A stretch of DNA of 64,000 nt from positions 21,727,916 to 21,791,915 of the forward strand of contig NC_052506.1 of the NCBI RefSeq assembly GCF_014356525.2, read 5' to 3'. Position 1 is the stretch's first letter, and each line of letters begins with the position of its first letter. The translations under genes were made by a program, and so were the position numbers. Below are positions 38,361-48,751 of this stretch, piece after piece. This DNA comes from Nilaparvata lugens (Eukaryota; Arthropoda; Insecta; Hemiptera; Delphacidae). Below the pieces are notes generated by a model. The model saw only the letters and a list, made by a program, of their open reading frames with translations. It was not told the origin of the DNA and searched no databases.

Positions 38361-39789
38361 TGTAACATATTTAAATTTGGGTAGAGAAAAGACCCTAACA
38401 GAAATAGTAATAGGTCTAAAAATAAAGTAATTGGCTAATATCGCCAAGCAGATAATAATCAAGATAAGATAGCATCAGCTTGTTCTGGCTAAATGGTACA
38501 AGAACTTAAAAAGGATTTGAAGAAAGTTTACTACTCATAAATATATTATTTATAAAATATTTGAAGATTGAGGTTAGATAGATGTATTCACAGATCGGTG
38601 ACCTAGAGATCGATCAAACCGAAGAACGTAGAATCTGACCAAAACCCCTTGGCAGAGCTTTATTGCAATCAGACGGTGTGCAATGTGAGAAAACACCCGT
38701 CCACGTGGCTAATTATTAGTTAGCATGGAATTAATATTAATATATATAATATTAACTAGCATGCAAAGAGCATAAATATAAAACCAAATAAAAATAATTT
38801 AATGTATTCAGGAAATAAGAGTTACCAGGCGCATGAATACCTAATAAAATTTGCATGCACCAATAGTAAAACGGCAGTTAATGGGCGGCAACTGTAGGCC
38901 GATTCAAAAATATTTATATATATTTATATAATTGTAGTAGATTTCGTGTAAAAATTTGTGTAATCTATGTTATCAATATGGCTCGAATGCAAAGAAATTA
39001 TTAATCATATAATCTAAGCAATATTTTGGCATTCTTTGTAAGATCTATTTGAATTTAATGGCGGAGGATTGAGATATTTAAATTTTATGCTAATTTGAAA
39101 GTCGGAAAGAGGATCTGTAAAACTTGAGAAGGAAGAACCAGCACTCGCCAGCCAGATGCCACCATAAGAGGACCCCAAATATTTTAGAGCGAAGTACCTT
39201 ATTAATAATTTTGTAAAAATTAAAGTTAAAGTAAATTATTAAATTTCTTAAAAGACTTCGTGATGCTATTGTGAAGCAGAAGTCATTTTTCATTTTTATT
39301 AAATTTATAACCCCTTGGAGGAGACGATTCCGGCTACCATATTCCCGGACCGCATGGAGTTGGATCGACATCGGCGGCTTACAAGAAGATTTTCGACACG
39401 TGAGTGATTAAATTTGAATTTAGTGATGGGCGCCCTAGTGCTTCGAAATAATCTGATGATCAAAGCTAGCTCGCCGAAAGGGTTATTATAAATTAAGAAA
39501 TTAATAAGAGTAATACTTGCGCAAGTAAAAATTAGTATTAAAGGTATTTAATTGAAAGAAAAATATATAGATCAATATTTTAGAAATTTCTATTTAATCA
39601 AAGAAGTACGAAATCTAGGCTATCAAACGTATGCATACAATATTTAATTTTTGCAATACAATTTGCGATAATTTATCATAGTTCTAATTCACTAGATGAA
39701 TGGCTCTACCTATTCCGTCAGGTGCCGAATCTTGCACCCTGAGATAAAAATATATATTCGATACAAATAAATCTACTAAATACTAGAGA
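38361..39789 (+). repeat. Element C 5' LTR
   Basis: The copy is about 1429 bp and matches 47323-48751. It contains an AT-rich inverted repeat (about 38723-38764, gcatgg..taatatta / taatatta..gcatgc) and a following gcataaatataaaa that could serve as a TATA region. The right edge is set where the two copies diverge. Confidence 0.88.
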
Positions 39790-40882
39790 TTTTAATATAT
39801 AGATATATTTGGATTATTAGTGGCTAATTTATCAAGCTGATCTTAGAGCACATATTTATGATTGAATTATCCAAGCCGACAAGTATTAGCAAGTACATGT
39901 CACAGCTACATGCCAAAGAATGCATATGATTTCAAGATAAAGGCACATGGTAATGATTCGTGCCATAAATCTAGAATATAAAGTTAGCCTGTGATATTTT
40001 TATTGATTTCAAATATTGTTCTATTTTTATATTATATTTTTTATCGCTCTATATATATTTTTTGCCTCGACTGATCTTTGCATTATTTATGTAATATATG
40101 TGTAAAATTTTCATGGTGTGCAATTTATTTTATATTCCTCATCTCTATAGTATAAGTATCATTTATATATATATTTATTATTATTGAATTACAAGAGTTA
40201 TTGGAGAAGCCCATATCTAGGCCTATCAAGATTTTTTAAGACTGAATACTATTAGAAAACCACGCCCTATTATATTAAATCTCATGCTTTACCGACTGAT
40301 GCCAAGCAGGAGGCTAATCGTTATTTTATATAAAGAATAACGTGACACAAAGACATGTCGTGCCAACGTGGGACTGATGATGAGAGCCAAGCTCATTGAA
40401 TAATTACTTGAAATTAGGTCAATAACCATAGTGAAAATTATAGATAACTTATACGAGTTGTGAGGAAAACTGGCGAAGGAATATTTGTATTACTTTTTGG
40501 GGAAACAAGAGCTTTAAATAGAGAGAAATTATATGTTTTAAAGAAAATTTTATATTATTAGTACTGTGAAAAATTACATGTTTATAGAGAGAGATTATAT
40601 TTTATAAGCCTAAACTGCTATTACTTTCTAGTCAAAAATATATTAGGTGTTTAAGCCGGTTGGAAAATAAGTCGCAGCCTGTAAACTAGCCAAAAATAAA
40701 TCAACAAAACATTGAGGGCGCTAGAGCATTGTAAAAAACTTAAGTATAAATACCTGGTTGTAAGAGTATCCAAACACTTTACACATCACTGTTCACTGTA
40801 AGTCCCGGTTGTGTCTCTTTTTTAAGCATTTTCGCTTATCATTTTTATCACTGTTTAATTAGCATTTATCACATTTGACATA
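39790..40882 (+). other. Element C 5' leader
   Basis: This is about 1.1 kb between the LTR and the gag ATG without a supported ORF. A primer binding site beginning TGG is expected at its left end; tggattatta near 39809 is the nearest such string, but it matches no tRNA I can name. Confidence 0.5.
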
Positions 40883-42871
40883 ATGAATCACACTCCCGCA
40901 AACTCTGAAGTTTCATATATGTACGGCGGTTGCACAGATCCCACTTTGTCGACTCCGAGCACATCAAACCCCACCACGGTAGATGCCAATACGCCACGAG
41001 AAAGGGAACCAGGAAGCGTCGGGTCGATAATTTTCGATCCACCAGGTCTGCAACCTCTATCCTCCACTCGAATCGACGCCGCTGACACACCATTGAATCA
41101 ACGGATAGTAGAGATCAATTTTGAAGGGGGCGAGGAGCAGTCTGCAGAACCCGCATCGCCGGAGGCCGAGTCACACCTGGGCAAACAAAGTATATTTTCA
41201 ATCACAGAATTAGATCCGCTTCAAAAGGTAATAATGGAACAAACGAGTAGCACTTTCAACATTATGTTACAAAAAACAATGGATAGTATGATGCAGGAGA
41301 TTAAAAAAGAGATTGCTACAGTAAAAGAGGAAAATAAACAAACAGTGGAACAGGGTATGAAAGAGACCACAGGCGCTATAAAATCAGTAGAACAACGGTT
41401 GGATAATATTGAAACTAAAGTAGAGAGTCATAGGGAAGAGTTAAAAGCAATGATAACCCTACAAAAAGAAAGTCAGGATAAAGTTACGGCAGGATTATCG
41501 GAAAGGTTAGATACGGTTACATGTGAACTCAATGAAAGGATAGACAACTTAAATACACAAATCACTACACCTATTCAGGATATAACAAATAACATTAAGG
41601 CCGATTGCCACCAAGAAATCCACAAACAAATTACCGTTGCCAATCAAAACTTAACAACTACAGTTGACAAAAATATTAACAATATTAAAGAAATACAAAA
41701 CAAACAGATTAATATGTCCACAAAAATGAACCAACTGCAAGGTAGCATCAATCAAAACACTGAAACCTGTAAAGCTTTAAATGGAACTCTACTAATTCAG
41801 AAATCCACTCTGACTCAACTAAATCAAGAAATAAACGCAAATAAAATTACACATAATAGTCAATGGCAGATAACACAGGAAAAAATAATAGCATTGGAAA
41901 ATCATATTCAACAACAACCTCAAGGAATTCAAACAGACAACCTCAACGTACATAGTATATTACAAGGACTAGGAAAATTTGATAACACTGATCGCCATTT
42001 GCAACCTCAACCATTCATTGATCAGATAAAATTAGTACAAACTCTTGCACCTACCTCTTGGAATTTTTGGCGTCTCCGTTTGACTAATTTATTGATTGGC
42101 GAACCCCTGATGTTTTTTCGGAGTAGAGCCCATGAATTTACATCATTGGATGAGTTTGTCGCTGTCTTCCTGGAACAGTATTGGAGCAGAAGTAAACAGT
42201 TGGACGTGCTAGCGGACATCATATCATGCGATTTCAACCCTAACTTAGACGGTGCATGTACCACTTTCGTCACTGCCCTACAGTTTAAAAATTCTCAATT
42301 GAGCGAGCCCATTAATGAATCGGCGTTAGCAAGCATTATTTTAAAGAAGCTACCGTATCAAGTTAGAATGGCACTCGCCACACAACCCATTACTGATTGT
42401 AAGCAGCTGATTAATCATTTATATGGCATACAGTCTGCAATGGCAATATCAACCCACCGCTCAGACCAGAGATACGCATCAAATCAGCATAATTCAAAAT
42501 TTAATCCGCATAACAGCCAAAATTATGAACCGGTATCATATGATCGCTACCGATCTGCTCCCCAATTTGAACGCCGCTATGAGCACAGGCAAAATGGTAA
42601 TTGGAATAATGAAAAATTTCAAAATCGTACAACCAACCACTATGCCCAGCAGAGCAATCGTAGGAATCACTATGATGGCCGTGATCGATTAAACTCACAT
42701 AATAATAATACACAAAACAGTTACAACAGAAATTATAAACCACCACCTCAACAAGTAAGTACAAACTATACACTAGCACATGCAATAGGTTTGAATCAAC
42801 AAAAAACCCGGAACCCAACACCCAACGACCCGCCACCAGACATACAGAAAACTACAGCTAATAAACCATGA
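40883..42871 (+). CDS. gag: Gag-like structural polyprotein of element C
   Basis: The 662-residue frame starts at ATG 40883 and ends at UGA 42869-42871. Residues 1-100 are Pro/Ser/Glu-rich. About 105-350 are highly polar and heptad-like, with many Glu, Lys, Gln and Asn, consistent with a long coiled coil. About 355-515 form a globular segment with aromatic positions typical of retrotransposon capsids (WNFWRLRL, FLEQYW). About 520-625 are basic and rich in Asn, Arg and Tyr. There is no CCHC zinc knuckle, so RNA binding probably relies on the basic tail. By family role it should assemble the particle that packages element RNA. The frame is shared with pol across one stop codon. Confidence 0.88.
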   Translation: MNHTPANSEVSYMYGGCTDPTLSTPSTSNPTTVDANTPREREPGSVGSIIFDPPGLQPLSSTRIDAADTPLNQRIVEINFEGGEEQSAEPASPEAESHLGKQSIFSITELDPLQKVIMEQTSSTFNIMLQKTMDSMMQEIKKEIATVKEENKQTVEQGMKETTGAIKSVEQRLDNIETKVESHREELKAMITLQKESQDKVTAGLSERLDTVTCELNERIDNLNTQITTPIQDITNNIKADCHQEIHKQITVANQNLTTTVDKNINNIKEIQNKQINMSTKMNQLQGSINQNTETCKALNGTLLIQKSTLTQLNQEINANKITHNSQWQITQEKIIALENHIQQQPQGIQTDNLNVHSILQGLGKFDNTDRHLQPQPFIDQIKLVQTLAPTSWNFWRLRLTNLLIGEPLMFFRSRAHEFTSLDEFVAVFLEQYWSRSKQLDVLADIISCDFNPNLDGACTTFVTALQFKNSQLSEPINESALASIILKKLPYQVRMALATQPITDCKQLINHLYGIQSAMAISTHRSDQRYASNQHNSKFNPHNSQNYEPVSYDRYRSAPQFERRYEHRQNGNWNNEKFQNRTTNHYAQQSNRRNHYDGRDRLNSHNNNTQNSYNRNYKPPPQQVSTNYTLAHAIGLNQQKTRNPTPNDPPPDIQKTTANKP

Positions 42872-42880
42872 CTATATGAT
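42866..42880 (+). promoter_or_regulatory. In-frame UGA CUA between gag and pol, candidate readthrough site
   Basis: The gag frame ends with UGA followed directly by CUA. The same frame is then open for 1149 codons through pol, with no ATG before 43025, at the edge of the protease. UGA followed by CUA is an established leaky context, used for example by alphaviruses. No strong downstream hairpin is obvious by eye. Alternatives are a recent nonsense mutation in a single-ORF family, or internal initiation at 43025. Confidence 0.6.
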
Positions 42881-45800
42881 ACCCCCGATACAGCAAGCAC
42901 AAACTCAAGTGAAACAAACCAAGAAAAACAAGACATCTCAACATCATACACCACATTCAGAAATGATCTACCGGAGACTTTGTTAGAAGAAACGGAAAAA
43001 GAAAGCAGGCTACCGGATATACAAATGCAAGCGTATATCGATATAGAAATATATGGAATGAAGGTTCAAGCATTAGTAGATAGTGGTTCACAATGTAGCC
43101 TCATACAAACAGACTTATTCCAACGTCTGAAAGAAAAAACAAAATTAGCTACTCTACCGTTAACCAACGTATATGTATCAGGTATCAGTCCAGGACGGCG
43201 AATACATATAACTACTCAATGTTTACTGGAAATAAATCTTCAACAACAACGATTCGCATATACATTTCTTGTATTACCTGTTTCCGGTCCGCACATAATA
43301 ATAGGTACAGATTTTCTACAACACTTCCAGGCCTGTTTAAATTTCCAAACCTCGAAATTTCATGCATTTACCGAAACCGAAGCATACGAAGTCATAGTAC
43401 CCCTTGATCTGAAGAAACGTACTGAAGGAATCGCTGAGGTACATTTCGCTCACTACATGGAAGGCGTGCCGAGGGAGTGGGGTATCCACGAAATGGAAAA
43501 TGCTATGGAGTGTATGGAGGTATTAAGCCTAACAACGAAGGACCGAGCACCGTCAAGAGCCGACTCTAGTACCGAAGAATTGTTAGAGATACTGATAAAC
43601 AGAATTCATCAACGTACCGATTGGCACCCTGACACTAGACAGGAAATAATTCAAGTATTCCGCAAAAATGCAGACGTTTTTTCCGAACAACCTGGCCTAG
43701 CTACTCACTTCAAATGTTCACTCAACGTTAAACCACACGACACGTATTACCGCAAATCATACCCCATACCCTTCACCTATCGATCCGCCGCCATAGCAGA
43801 AATATCTCGCATGGAACAACTAGGAATTATAGAAGAATCCACAGCACCCTATAGTTTGCCGATTGTGTGTGTAGCCAAAAAGGATGGAACCGTGAGACTC
43901 TGTCTGGACGCTCGCGCCTTGAACCGCATATTGGATGATGACCGAGAAGGACCAGACCAAATTGAGCAAGTTATGCAAACCTTCCATGGCAAGACCATAT
44001 ATTCAACGGTAGATCTGAGCGCAGGATATTGGCAAGTCCAAGTAGCACCGGAATCGCGCGATTATTTATCTTTCCTGTTTAATGGACGCAATTATAGGTT
44101 CACTCGTTTAGCGTTTGGATTAAGAAATGCTATGGCTATATTCATACGATGTTTGAGACAGGCGCTAGGAGACGATATCAGTGACTACTGTACATTATAC
44201 GTGGACGATGGATTAATAGCCTCACAGAATATACGTGAACATTGCAAGCATTTAGATATAGTATTTGATAGATTGATAAATTGCGGATTGAAACTCAAAT
44301 TATCTAAGTGTGAATTTTTTGCGAGAGAGGTGAAATATCTAGGACACATAATTACACCCACTGGCATATCACAGGACCCGGACAAATTATTAGCCATCAG
44401 ACAATTTCCATCACCAACCAACCGTAAACAATTGCAAAAGTTTATTGGATTTTTACAATTCTACCGCCGTTTTAATAAACAAATGTCACACTACACTGCT
44501 CAACTCAGTCATATACTGTCTAGTACCAAGCCTTGGATTTGGACTAACAAAGAAGAGATTATATTCCAACAACTAAAAGAAGCCTTCCTAAATTCCGTCG
44601 TGTTGAAACACCCTAACCTAAAGAAACCTTTTTTCTTGAATGTCGATGCATCAGATTATGCGATAGGCGCAGAGATTTTCCAAGAAGATGAGCAAGGAGA
44701 GAAAGGAGTGTTAGCATTTTTTAGTAAGACACTTAATCCAGCCCAGCGTCGTTATTCTGTGACCGAAAAAGAGTTGTTGAGTATTGTGGAAGTATGTATT
44801 AAGTACCGGACATTGTTACTCGGCAATAAGATATTTATCAATACCGACCACAAAGCCTTAACATTTTTCAAGACAGCCAAATTGAATCACAACCGCTTAT
44901 CTAGATGGTTTCTTGCGCTTCAAGAATACGACATCGAATTGACCCATCTGCCAGGAAAGAGAAATCAGACCGCCGACTTTCTATCCAGAGAAATAGACGC
45001 TACATATTGTCAAGATACCAATCTAAGATGTTTTGCCGTAAAAAGTGGAGAAAGCATACCGTATCCTCCCAATATCCAACCACGAATTCATACCGCCATG
45101 TTAACACCTGAAAGAATCCGTATCGCCCAATATGAAGACCCAAGACTGTCCCGGATCCGTGAACTGATGGAAGAAGGAGCTGCCGAACCGCCCGACTACC
45201 TGCGACAGTATACCCGCTACAAAGGATTTATGTTCCACCGACCGGCTAAAAATACTTACGACTGGCGCCTAATTATCCCCGCTAATATGGAAACAGATTT
45301 GATAAAAGAAGCTCACGAACGCATTGGACATTTTGGAACTACGAAGACCCTCCACCTACTAAAAGAAAGCTGTTATTTTAAAAGCATGCATAAAAAAGTG
45401 GCCAAAATAGTGAAAGCTTGCGATATATGCCAGAAAGCCAAATACCCGCGATACCATATCAGAGGTGAAATGAATCCCATTCTCCCCAGCGCACCATTGG
45501 AATTGATATCAGCGGATATATATGGTCCATTGCCCATGGCGCAATACGGAAAAAAATACATATTCGTTCTTACATGTGTTTTTTCAAAATATACCATGCT
45601 ATTTCCCATAGGCAAATTGACCGGAGAAGTTTTGGCCCGATGCATAACGGAAAGATGGACAAGTGAAGTAGGAAAGCCCAAACGAGTACTATCAGACAAC
45701 GCAACCTATTTTTGTAGCAAGCAGTGGAAAGAAATACTTCACCTGGCTAATATTAAATGGTCGAGGACATCTCTTTACAGCCCCAGCGCTAACCCAGTGG

Positions 45801-46321
45801 AGCGACGTATGGCAGAAATCTCTCGTTTTATGCGGACGTACTGTAATGAAAAACACCAACAATGGGTTAGGTATATACCATTTTTAGAAGAATGCTATAA
45901 TAATAGCCTAAATGAAAGCACCGGTCGTACGCCTTACGAGATCATATTCGGTAAAAGGAATAATACATTTATCGAAAAATTAATTGATTTTCCAAGATCA
46001 GAAGTGAGTAAGTTAACAAACCCCAATATCCATCATCTGGTAAGGTTAAAGCTAGAGCAGAAGGCAGATAGCAGAAAGAGATTCCACGACCGAGCTTATA
46101 AAATATTTTCATATAACATTGGAGATGAAGTTTTAGTAAAGAGCCACAGGTTATCAAATGCTTTAGAAAAAGTAACTCGCAAATTCTTTTTAATTTATTC
46201 AGGGCCATTCACTATAGTAGCCATATCGCAGCATAACACAGTTCAGTTACAAGAGAGTGAGAACACGCACATTGTTTGGTGGGAAAATGTAGCCAATATT
46301 AAGCCATATCACAGAATTTGA
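42872..46321 (+). CDS. pol: Pol polyprotein of element C (PR-RT-RNase H-IN)
   Basis: The frame is open from just after the gag UGA to the UGA at 46319-46321, 1149 residues. Counting from 42872, the aspartic protease carries DSG at about 70 and IIIGTDFL downstream. RT has STVDLSAGYWQ and YVDD at about 443 (44198-44209). RNase H has VDAS at about 591, an ELL glutamate and TDHKAL. Integrase has a zinc-binding HERIGH (about 815) and CDIC (about 850), then catalytic Asp at about 882 and 942 and Glu at about 977, and a GPF-containing C-terminal module near 1110. This is the Ty3/Gypsy order. Oddities are DSG rather than DTG, an unusual FGLRNAMAIFIR in RT, and 34 rather than 35 residues between the last Asp and Glu. 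Expression probably needs readthrough from gag. Confidence 0.93.
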   Translation, partial: LYDTPDTASTNSSETNQEKQDISTSYTTFRNDLPETLLEETEKESRLPDIQMQAYIDIEIYGMKVQALVDSGSQCSLIQTDLFQRLKEKTKLATLPLTNVYVSGISPGRRIHITTQCLLEINLQQQRFAYTFLVLPVSGPHIIIGTDFLQHFQACLNFQTSKFHAFTETEAYEVIVPLDLKKRTEGIAEVHFAHYMEGVPREWGIHEMENAMECMEVLSLTTKDRAPSRADSSTEELLEILINRIHQRTDWHPDTRQEIIQVFRKNADVFSEQPGLATHFKCSLNVKPHDTYYRKSYPIPFTYRSAAIAEISRMEQLGIIEESTAPYSLPIVCVAKKDGTVRLCLDARALNRILDDDREGPDQIEQVMQTFHGKTIYSTVDLSAGYWQVQVAPESRDYLSFLFNGRNYRFTRLAFGLRNAMAIFIRCLRQALGDDISDYCTLYVDDGLIASQNIREHCKHLDIVFDRLINCGLKLKLSKCEFFAREVKYLGHIITPTGISQDPDKLLAIRQFPSPTNRKQLQKFIGFLQFYRRFNKQMSHYTAQLSHILSSTKPWIWTNKEEIIFQQLKEAFLNSVVLKHPNLKKPFFLNVDASDYAIGAEIFQEDEQGEKGVLAFFSKTLNPAQRRYSVTEKELLSIVEVCIKYRTLLLGNKIFINTDHKALTFFKTAKLNHNRLSRWFLALQEYDIELTHLPGKRNQTADFLSREIDATYCQDTNLRCFAVKSGESIPYPPNIQPRIHTAMLTPERIRIAQYEDPRLSRIRELMEEGAAEPPDYLRQYTRYKGFMFHRPAKNTYDWRLIIPANMETDLIKEAHERIGHFGTTKTLHLLKESCYFKSMHKKVAKIVKACDICQKAKYPRYHIRGEMNPILPSAPLELISADIYGPLPMAQYGKKYIFVLTCVFSKYTMLFPIGKLTGEVLARCITERWTSEVGKPKRVLSDNATYFCSKQWKEILHLANIKWSRTSLYSPSANPVERRMAEISRFMRTYCNEKHQQWVRYIPFLEECYNNSLNESTGRTPYEIIFGKRNNTFIEKLIDFPRSEVSKLTNPNIHHLVRLKLEQKADSRKRFHDRAYKIFSYNIGDEVLVKSHRLSNALEKVTRKFFLIYSGPFTIVAISQHNTVQLQESENTHIVWWENVANIKPYHRI

Positions 46322-47322
46322 AATAAATATGATAAGAAGTCAAAGGAAAACAACACTATCAAGCCAATTACTAACCTTCCTTAATAAATTTAAAATTGGT
46401 ATAGGACCTCGTGGCAACAATCCAATGTTTTAATTCCTTCCAGCCGTTAGAAGCCTGCAATAAGGAAAAGAACAATTTTTAAATATGTAATTAAATTATA
46501 TACATCAGATAAAAAAGGACACAAGCGGGGATAATAAAATTAAAATTTGTTAATTACCTTTTTAAGAGAAAAAATTGAGCAGTTAGGTTAGTTATGAAAG
46601 TCGATAGCAAATTCTGCTGTAACATGTAACACTATGAATTGTAGAACAGCGAACAGCTGACCAAAGCCACCCAAATCAAATGAATGTAATATCTGTTGAA
46701 CATATGTTTATAAAAAGAAGTACTGTACCCAAAGAGTTATTTATTATTGTTATTTATTATATTTATTAATGTCGATATATTTATTTATATGTTTTTATAT
46801 TTATTACTTTTAATTATGCCACGTTTGTTACCTGAAAAGATTTAAAGTGAATACCAGTTACCAAAACCAAAGAGCCATTAGCAAAAGAAAGTATTGTACC
46901 TGATGTATAGAAAATTATTTATATTAAGACCTAAGAAATACTATAAGATATAAGCCCAGAAGTTTATGAATCGAAATTATTGTCTAAAAGGAATCATTTA
47001 TGAGAATTATGAAATGTGTGTAGTTAAGTTGGCAGCCCTGCAAGCGGCGAATTCAAAAATTACTGTGTTGTAAATGGTGTCAGGAGGAGTACGTTTAGAA
47101 GTTTATATTTATGATATTTTTATGTGTGTTGAGGAGGAGAATTTGTTATTGTTTTTGATAAAGGTATAAAGGAGATGCAGCAAATATGACTGCGAAATGT
47201 GATAGAAGTAGGAGAGTATAATTTATAAATAAAGTATAGTGTATATCAGTGTATTTGAAGGGTGGGTTTTCATTAAAAACATTGTGATTCTCAAATATTT
47301 TGAATTCAAACCCAGGGGCGCG
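46322..47322 (+). other. Element C 3' non-coding region
   Basis: This is about 1 kb from the pol stop to the 3' LTR with no env-like or other ORF. It contains AT-rich tttatt repeats near 46740-46810 and ends in the G-rich tract before the LTR. Confidence 0.6.
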
Positions 47323-48751
47323 TGTAACATATTTAAATCTGGGTAGATGAAAAGCCCTAACAGAAATAGTAATAGGTCTAAAAATAAAGTAATTGGCTAA
47401 TATCGCCAAGCAGATAATAATCAAGATAAGATAGCATCAGCTTGTTCTGGCTAAATGGTACAAGAACTTAAAAAGGATTTGAAGAAAGTTTACTACTCAT
47501 AAATATATTATTTATAAAATATTTGAAGATTGAGGTTAGATAGATGTATTCACAGATCGGTGACCTAGAGATCGATCAAACCGAAGAACGTAGAATCTGA
47601 CCAAAACCCCTTGGCAGAGCTTTATTGCAATCAGACGGTGTGCAATGTGAGAAAACACCCGTCCACGTGGCTAATTATTAGTTAGCATGGAATTAATATT
47701 AATATATATAATATTAACTAGCATGCAAAGAGCATAAATATAAAACCAAATAAAAATAATTTAATGTATTCAGGAAATAAGAGTTACCAGGCGCATGAAT
47801 ACCTAATAAAATTTGCATGCACCAATAGTAAAACGGCAGTTAATAGGCGGCAACTGTAGGCCGATTCAAAAATATTTATATATATTTATATAATTGTAGT
47901 AGATTTCGTGTAAAAATTTGTGTAATCTATGTTATCAATATGGCTCGAATGCAAAGAAATTATTAATCATATAATCTAAGCAATATTTTGGCATTTTTTG
48001 TAAGATCTATTTGAATTTAATGGCGGAGGATTGAGATATTTAAATTTTATGCTAATTTGAAAGTCGGAAAGAGGATCTGTAAAACTTGAGAAGGAAGAAC
48101 CAGCACTCGCCAGCCAGATGCCACCATAAGAGGACCCCAAATATTTTAGAGCGAAGTACCTTATTAATAATTTTGTAAAAATTAAAGTTAAAGTAAATTA
48201 TTAAATTTCTTAAAAGACTTCGTGATGCTATTGTGAAGCAGAAGTCATTTTTCATTTTAATTAAATTTATAACCCCTGGAGGAGACGATTCCGGCTACCA
48301 TATTCCCGGACCGCATGGAGTTGGATCGACATCGGCGGCTTACAAGAAGATTTTCGACACGTGAGTGATTTAAATTTGAATTTAGTGATGGGCGCCCTAG
48401 TGCTTCGAAATAATCTGATGATCAAAGCTAGCTCGCCGAAAGGGTTATTATAAATTAAGAAATTAATAAGAGTAATACTTGCGCAAGTAAAAATTAGTAT
48501 TAAAGGTATTTAATTGAAAGAAAAATATATAGATCAATATTTTAGAAATTTCTATTTAATCAAAGAAGTACGAAATCTAGGCTATCAAACGTATGCATAC
48601 AATATTTAATTTTTGCAATACAATTTGCGATAATTTATCATAGTTCTAATTCACTAGATGAATGGCTCTACCTATTCCGTCAGGTGCCGAATCTTGCACC
48701 CTGAGATAAAAATATATATTCGATACAAATAAATCTACTAAATAATAGAGA
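47323..48751 (+). repeat. Element C 3' LTR
   Basis: It begins tgtaacatat directly after a short G-rich tract (cccaggggcgcg) that may be the polypurine primer. It matches the 5' copy throughout with a few substitutions and single-base indels. Confidence 0.88.

Larger units (their letters stand above)
38361..48751 (+). mobile_element. Ty3/Gypsy-type LTR retrotransposon C
   Basis: Two direct LTRs of about 1.43 kb flank an internal region with gag and pol in the gypsy order: protease, reverse transcriptase, RNase H, integrase. There is no third ORF that could be an env gene. LTR copies differ at about eight sites by eye, suggesting recent insertion, and both long frames are intact apart from the single UGA between them. 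The 5' edge TGTAACATAT is clear. The 3' edge is not: similarity fades in tagaga, and neither a TG...CA pair nor a target duplication is obvious. The primer site was not identified. Confidence 0.93.

Noticed and set aside
46322..47322. Possible env ORF downstream of pol in element C
   Set aside because: All frames are closed by stops and no signal peptide or membrane segment is seen.
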